A stretch of 64,000 nucleotides of DNA from Imperialibacter roseus (GTDB taxonomy: Bacteria; Bacteroidota; Bacteroidia; Cytophagales; Cyclobacteriaceae), in assembly GCF_032999765.1 (NCBI RefSeq), contig NZ_CP136051.1, positions 3,386,417-3,450,416 of the forward strand, written 5' to 3'. This document shows positions 60,819 to 64,000 of this stretch, in pieces. A program made the translations under genes and the position numbers. Below the pieces are notes generated by a model. The model saw nothing but the letters and a program-made list of their open reading frames with translations, was not told the origin of the DNA and ran no database searches. Numbering within the stretch: the stretch's first letter is position 1; each line of letters starts with the position of its first letter.

Positions 60819-61832
60819 ATGAAATTAACCTGTAGGGTCGTAGGCACCATCGCTTCCTTTTTTCTTTGTTTTTTTCTCTCAAAACGGGCTGAAGCGCAAT
60901 TATCGTTCGACCCTCAGCACTCCTTCTTTATTGAGATTCCGTTCGATACCTCGGGTGTTTTTGAAGGCCAGGAAAAGCCCTTTGGAGGCATTTCTGCTAT
61001 CACCTATTCGGGGCATGAAAACGACTACTACTTGCTCTCCGATGGGCTTCCAGCCAGGTATTACACATTTACCATCGACCCAATAAAAGGCCAGCGCATC
61101 GTTTACAAAGACGTGCATTATCTGGCGGAAAGCCAAATTCGTGGTGAAGGAATGGCGCTGGCAGGATCGAAGATGTTTATATCCGACGAGAGGGATATTG
61201 ATAATGTGGAAAAGACGCTTGTTTGGCAAACCGACGCTTCAGGAAAACTCCAAAACATCAAAGACCTGCCTGCCAAATACTATGGGGAAATGTACGACAA
61301 TAGCGGCTTTGAAGGGCTTACTATCAGTCCCGATCACAAGAAGCTTTTTCTTGCTATGGAAAGGGCACTGCCAACGAGTGGCTGCAGGAGTATCTTGCCG
61401 ATTCTTGAGTACTCACTGAGAGATCATAGCACCAAAACATACTGGTATCAAATGCAATGGGATACCAAGGGAAATGGCATTAGCTCTTTGGTGGCCTTAA
61501 GCGACTATGAATTGCTGGTGATAGAGCGAGACTACCTGAAAGCAGAGGATCGTAATGAGGTAAATATTTACAAGATTACGTTGATCGAGCCGTCCAAAAA
61601 CAACGACTCCGACTGTCCGCAGTCAGGAGATCCGGTGCTGGTGCCTGAAAAAATATTCTCCTTCACCCAGGACCTGAAGCTGGGTGGCCAACCTTACAAA
61701 GTGAACAATATTGAGGGCGCTACTTTCACCCCTGATGGCCAATATCTTTTGCTGGTTTCGGACAACAACTTCGGCAACAAAGGCAACGGCACACCCACTC
61801 AGCTGGTAGCTCTGAAGGTGGCTAAGTTGTAG
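60819..61832 (+). CDS. Esterase-like phytase family protein
   Basis: A 337-residue exported protein (signal to about residue 27, KRAEAQ). The propeller-like domain has FGGISAITYSGHENDYYLLS, IRGEGMALAGSKMFISDERD, NSGFEGLTISPDHKKLFLAM, SSLVALSDYELLVIERDY and NIEGATFTPDGQYLLLVSDN, the repeating pattern of the esterase-like-activity-of-phytase family. It likely hydrolyses a phosphoester or ester at the cell surface. It is on the antiporter strand and converges with the glutamate synthase-like gene with 15 bases between stops. Confidence 0.88.
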   Translation: MKLTCRVVGTIASFFLCFFLSKRAEAQLSFDPQHSFFIEIPFDTSGVFEGQEKPFGGISAITYSGHENDYYLLSDGLPARYYTFTIDPIKGQRIVYKDVHYLAESQIRGEGMALAGSKMFISDERDIDNVEKTLVWQTDASGKLQNIKDLPAKYYGEMYDNSGFEGLTISPDHKKLFLAMERALPTSGCRSILPILEYSLRDHSTKTYWYQMQWDTKGNGISSLVALSDYELLVIERDYLKAEDRNEVNIYKITLIEPSKNNDSDCPQSGDPVLVPEKIFSFTQDLKLGGQPYKVNNIEGATFTPDGQYLLLVSDNNFGNKGNGTPTQLVALKVAKL

Positions 61833-61847
61833 CTTTCAACTTTTTCC

Positions 61848-63359
61848 TTACTCGTCAACCCTGTTCAACACTGAATCCGGGAAGTAGCGGTTAGTAAGGG
61901 CCACCATTTCGTCGCCTTTCACAAACATGCTGATGTTGATTTCCTCCGTATGCTTGCAGCCGCAGGCCCCTAACAATTCGAGTACCGCCTCAATAGTATT
62001 GTGATGAAAATTGTAGACTCTTTCGGCTTTGTCACTCACTACAAGGCCTTTCACCAACTCACCATCCTGGGTGGCCACTCCGGTGGGGCAATCGTTCGTA
62101 TTACAACGCAGCGCCTGAATGCAACCGATGCTGAACATAAATGCCCGGGCAGAATTGCAGATATCCGCTCCAAGCGCTTTCATCCGCAGAATCGAAAAAG
62201 CTGTCAGCACCTTGCCGCTGGCAATCACCCTGACCTCTTCTCTCAGCCCGAACTTTTTCAATGTGCTATGCACAAATATCAGTGCAGGCTCAAGCGGAAT
62301 ACCCACTGAGTCGGAGAACTCAAGCGGAGCTGCTCCCGTACCGCCTTCTGCACCATCAACGGTGATGAAATCGGGCCAAACACCTTCTTCCTTCATTTCC
62401 TTGCAAAGTTCAATGAACTCTTCAGTCCGTCCCACGCATAGCTTGAAGCCAATAGGTTTTCCGCCTGAAAGCTCCCGTAGCTCAGCAATAAAATGAACCA
62501 GGCCTTTGGCATTACTAAATTTCTTATGGCTAGGGGGTGAAATAATAGTGGTGTGCGGCTTCACTCCTCTGATCTTTGCAATCTCCTCTGTGTTCTTCGA
62601 TCCGGGCAACACACCACCATGCCCAGGCTTAGCACCTTGCGATAACTTGATCTCGATCATTTTCACCTGAGGAGTAGCAGCCTTCTTTTTGAATTCGTCC
62701 GGGTCAAAGTCTCCATCGTGTGTGCGACAACCGAAGTACCCCGTTCCTATCTGCCAGGTAATATCGCCTCCTCCCTCAAGGTGATAGTGTGAAAGTCCAC
62801 CCTCTCCTGTATTGTGATAGAAGTTGCCCTTTTTTGCTCCTTTGTTCAGGGCAAGGATGGCGTTCTTGCTCAGCGACCCGAAGCTCATGGCCGAGATATT
62901 GAGCACCGAAGCGCTATAGGGTTGCTTGCAAAATTTACTTCCAATATTCACCCTCGGAAACTCCTTCACAGGCTCAGTGGCATATATCGAGTGCCTGATG
63001 CCTTCGTAGTTTTCGTCGTTAATGTTTAGCTGAGTACCAAAAGGGTGCGTAGCGTTAACATTTTTAGCCCTGCGATACACCAGTGCACGGTGATTGCGGC
63101 TAAATGGCTTTCCGTCGGTCGATTTTTCAATGAAATACTGCTGGATCTCGGGAGAGATAAGCTCGAACAGGTAGCGAAAATAGCCCAGGATGGGAAAGTT
63201 GCGAAGAATGGTGTGGCTCTTCTGGATTCGGTTCATGATCCCAACAAAAATCAAAGGGCCAATCACAAGAAAAGCCCACACCATAGGGAGCCAGAAATAG
63301 CTTACAATGGCAATAAAAAGAACAGAGATAATAATGAACCTGTAGAAAAGGTGTCTCAT
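61848..63359 (-). CDS. FMN-binding glutamate synthase family protein
   Basis: A 503-residue protein. Two N-terminal transmembrane helices (about 5-45) precede the FMN/Fe-S barrel of the glutamate synthase large subunit: LNISAMSFGSLSKNAILALN, HNTGEGGLSHYHL, KPGHGGVLPG, PDFITVDGAEGGTGAAPLEF, VRVIASGKVLTAFSILRMKA and CNTNDCPTGVATQD. The amidotransferase and alpha-subunit C-terminal domains are absent. Such stand-alone membrane-tethered forms are widespread; they may not make glutamate. Three Cys in the CIQALRCNTNDC region fit an Fe-S site. Confidence 0.9.
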   Translation of the reverse strand: MRHLFYRFIIISVLFIAIVSYFWLPMVWAFLVIGPLIFVGIMNRIQKSHTILRNFPILGYFRYLFELISPEIQQYFIEKSTDGKPFSRNHRALVYRRAKNVNATHPFGTQLNINDENYEGIRHSIYATEPVKEFPRVNIGSKFCKQPYSASVLNISAMSFGSLSKNAILALNKGAKKGNFYHNTGEGGLSHYHLEGGGDITWQIGTGYFGCRTHDGDFDPDEFKKKAATPQVKMIEIKLSQGAKPGHGGVLPGSKNTEEIAKIRGVKPHTTIISPPSHKKFSNAKGLVHFIAELRELSGGKPIGFKLCVGRTEEFIELCKEMKEEGVWPDFITVDGAEGGTGAAPLEFSDSVGIPLEPALIFVHSTLKKFGLREEVRVIASGKVLTAFSILRMKALGADICNSARAFMFSIGCIQALRCNTNDCPTGVATQDGELVKGLVVSDKAERVYNFHHNTIEAVLELLGACGCKHTEEINISMFVKGDEMVALTNRYFPDSVLNRVDE

Positions 63360-63462
63360 ACTAACTTAGGTTGATAGTAAATTCTTAAAGATTGAAATCT
63401 TTAGGGAGATTTCACGGAGCTAGCCAAATAATATTTTAAAAATTGTGGTTTTCCACATTAAT

Positions 63463-63494
63463 CCGGCAGCATCTTATGGCGAGGATGCTGCCGG
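63463..63494 (-). terminator. Hairpin after the peptidase gene
   Basis: CCGGCAGCATC and GATGCTGCCGG, a perfect 11-bp stem with a 10-base loop, seven bases past the stop of the minus-strand peptidase gene. The tail is A/T-rich, not a T-run. Confidence 0.65.
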
Positions 63495-63500
63495 AGGCAA

Positions 63501-64000
63501 TTACTTTGCAGCCGCAATGATCTTATCGAGGTGGCTGTTGAACTTATCAAGCGTTGCAGCCAAAGTGATTATTTCCTCCTGAGCTTCGGCCCATTCCTCT
63601 TGCTCTATAGCTTCTCTCACACCAGGAAGCGTTTTTACGCCATATCCTGTGTAAAAGCCTGGCGCATAAATCTCGTGCTTAAACCAATCTCTCCTGGGCA
63701 GTCCGCTCTCATCAATTAATGTCCTCTCCGACTGATAGAGTAACTCATTAACCTTTGCCCATTTGGCAGGTGCTATGCTTCCCGCTTTGAGCAAGCCTTC
63801 CACAGTAGCTGCCTTCTCTTTCAGTGTTGCAAGTGAGGTTTGCAGGGGGCTGAAGTTAAGGTAAGGCACTTCCTTAGGGGGGAGCGGCTTGTAGTTAGGC
63901 TGTTTGGGATCGGCAGCCAGGTCGTAATAATTTGCCTTCAGCATCCCGTTAATTTTGTCTGCTTCCTCCCTCATTTGCTCAGGCAGCTTCATCACCTCAT
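63501..64000 (-). CDS. M28 peptidase (glutamate carboxypeptidase II type), C-terminal fragment
   Basis: The frame is open to the right window edge, so the gene starts beyond it; the GTG at 63995 is internal. The 166 visible residues are the transferrin-receptor-like dimerisation domain of GCPII-type M28 peptidases: NFSPLQTSLATLKEKA, LLYQSERTLIDESGLP, RDWFKHEIYAPGFYTGYGVK and TLPGVREAIEQ. The last block helps form the substrate pocket in GCPII. The zinc-binding catalytic part is outside the window. Likely an exported peptidase, judging by the family. Confidence 0.88.
   Translation of the reverse strand, partial: EVMKLPEQMREEADKINGMLKANYYDLAADPKQPNYKPLPPKEVPYLNFSPLQTSLATLKEKAATVEGLLKAGSIAPAKWAKVNELLYQSERTLIDESGLPRRDWFKHEIYAPGFYTGYGVKTLPGVREAIEQEEWAEAQEEIITLAATLDKFNSHLDKIIAAAK

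Overview
The window reads as a stretch of Bacteroidota chromosome, most likely a free-living, possibly marine or cold-habitat member of the Cytophagales. This rests on family content: FISUMP and collagen-stub lipoproteins, TonB-linked carboxypeptidase-regulatory-like domains, OmpA proteins, GH130 with GT4 partners, DUF433/DUF5615, CbpA/CbpM, and promoter candidates of the Bacteroidota type (TAnnTTTG). No tRNA, rRNA, CRISPR array, insertion sequence or integrase was seen. The genus is inference. Both window edges cut genes: a catalase at the left, an M28-type peptidase at the right.

Layout. 1-3.4 kb: a divergent catalase 3' end, then an envelope/stress cluster (YtxH, holin-X-like, unknown, AI-2E transporter). 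3.5-8.6 kb (minus): an ion channel-like protein and a three-gene signalling operon (HMA-AraC regulator, hybrid histidine kinase with a tandem coiled-coil linker, lone receiver), with 4- and 11-base gene overlaps. 8.9-14.7 kb: a small membrane protein, a long leader with hairpins, a lipoprotein with five Ig-like repeats and a DUF3494 ice-binding domain, a truncated second DUF3494 domain, and an OmpA protein with two OmpA-like domains. 14.8-20.9 kb: CsbD-like, cupin, two small YYC paralogues, a GT4 fused to an alpha/alpha-toroid domain, a second GT4, and a convergent GH130 phosphorylase-type enzyme.

20.9-29.2 kb: FISUMP, DUF6090-like and collagen-stub proteins, SMP-30, VOC, a MacB/FtsX-type permease, DinB, a DUF3052-like protein and a 56-residue membrane protein, separated by several extragenic repeat elements. 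29.4-36.4 kb: KtrB/KtrA potassium uptake, an NAD(P)-binding protein, an outer-membrane protein, a secreted TIM-barrel isomerase and a metallophosphoesterase. 36.4-38.1 kb: a DUF433/DUF5615 toxin-antitoxin pair between two near-identical terminators, followed by a stand-alone SIR2-like protein; this is the nearest thing to a defence island. 38.2-49.3 kb: D-aminoacylase, membrane proteins, a class D beta-lactamase, a TonB-dependent receptor, MFS, a PadR pair with a visible promoter/operator, and VF530 plus nitrilase.

49.4-55.4 kb: an exported oxidation module. A PQQ dehydrogenase with cytochrome c is divergent from a Tat-exported mannonate dehydratase-like TIM barrel, an azurin-like copper protein and a beta-propeller lipoprotein. 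55.4-64 kb: CbpM/CbpA chaperone pair, polysaccharide deacetylase, DUF819, CPA2 antiporter, phytase-like esterase, FMN glutamate synthase-like protein and the peptidase fragment.

The best candidates for something not well described are the catalase whose heme-tyrosine segment is unrecognisable, the ice-binding locus with a decayed duplicate, the CsbD/YYC/GT4-toroid/GH130 cluster, the exported PQQ/azurin/TIM-barrel module, and the SIR2 gene beside the terminator-flanked toxin-antitoxin cassette.
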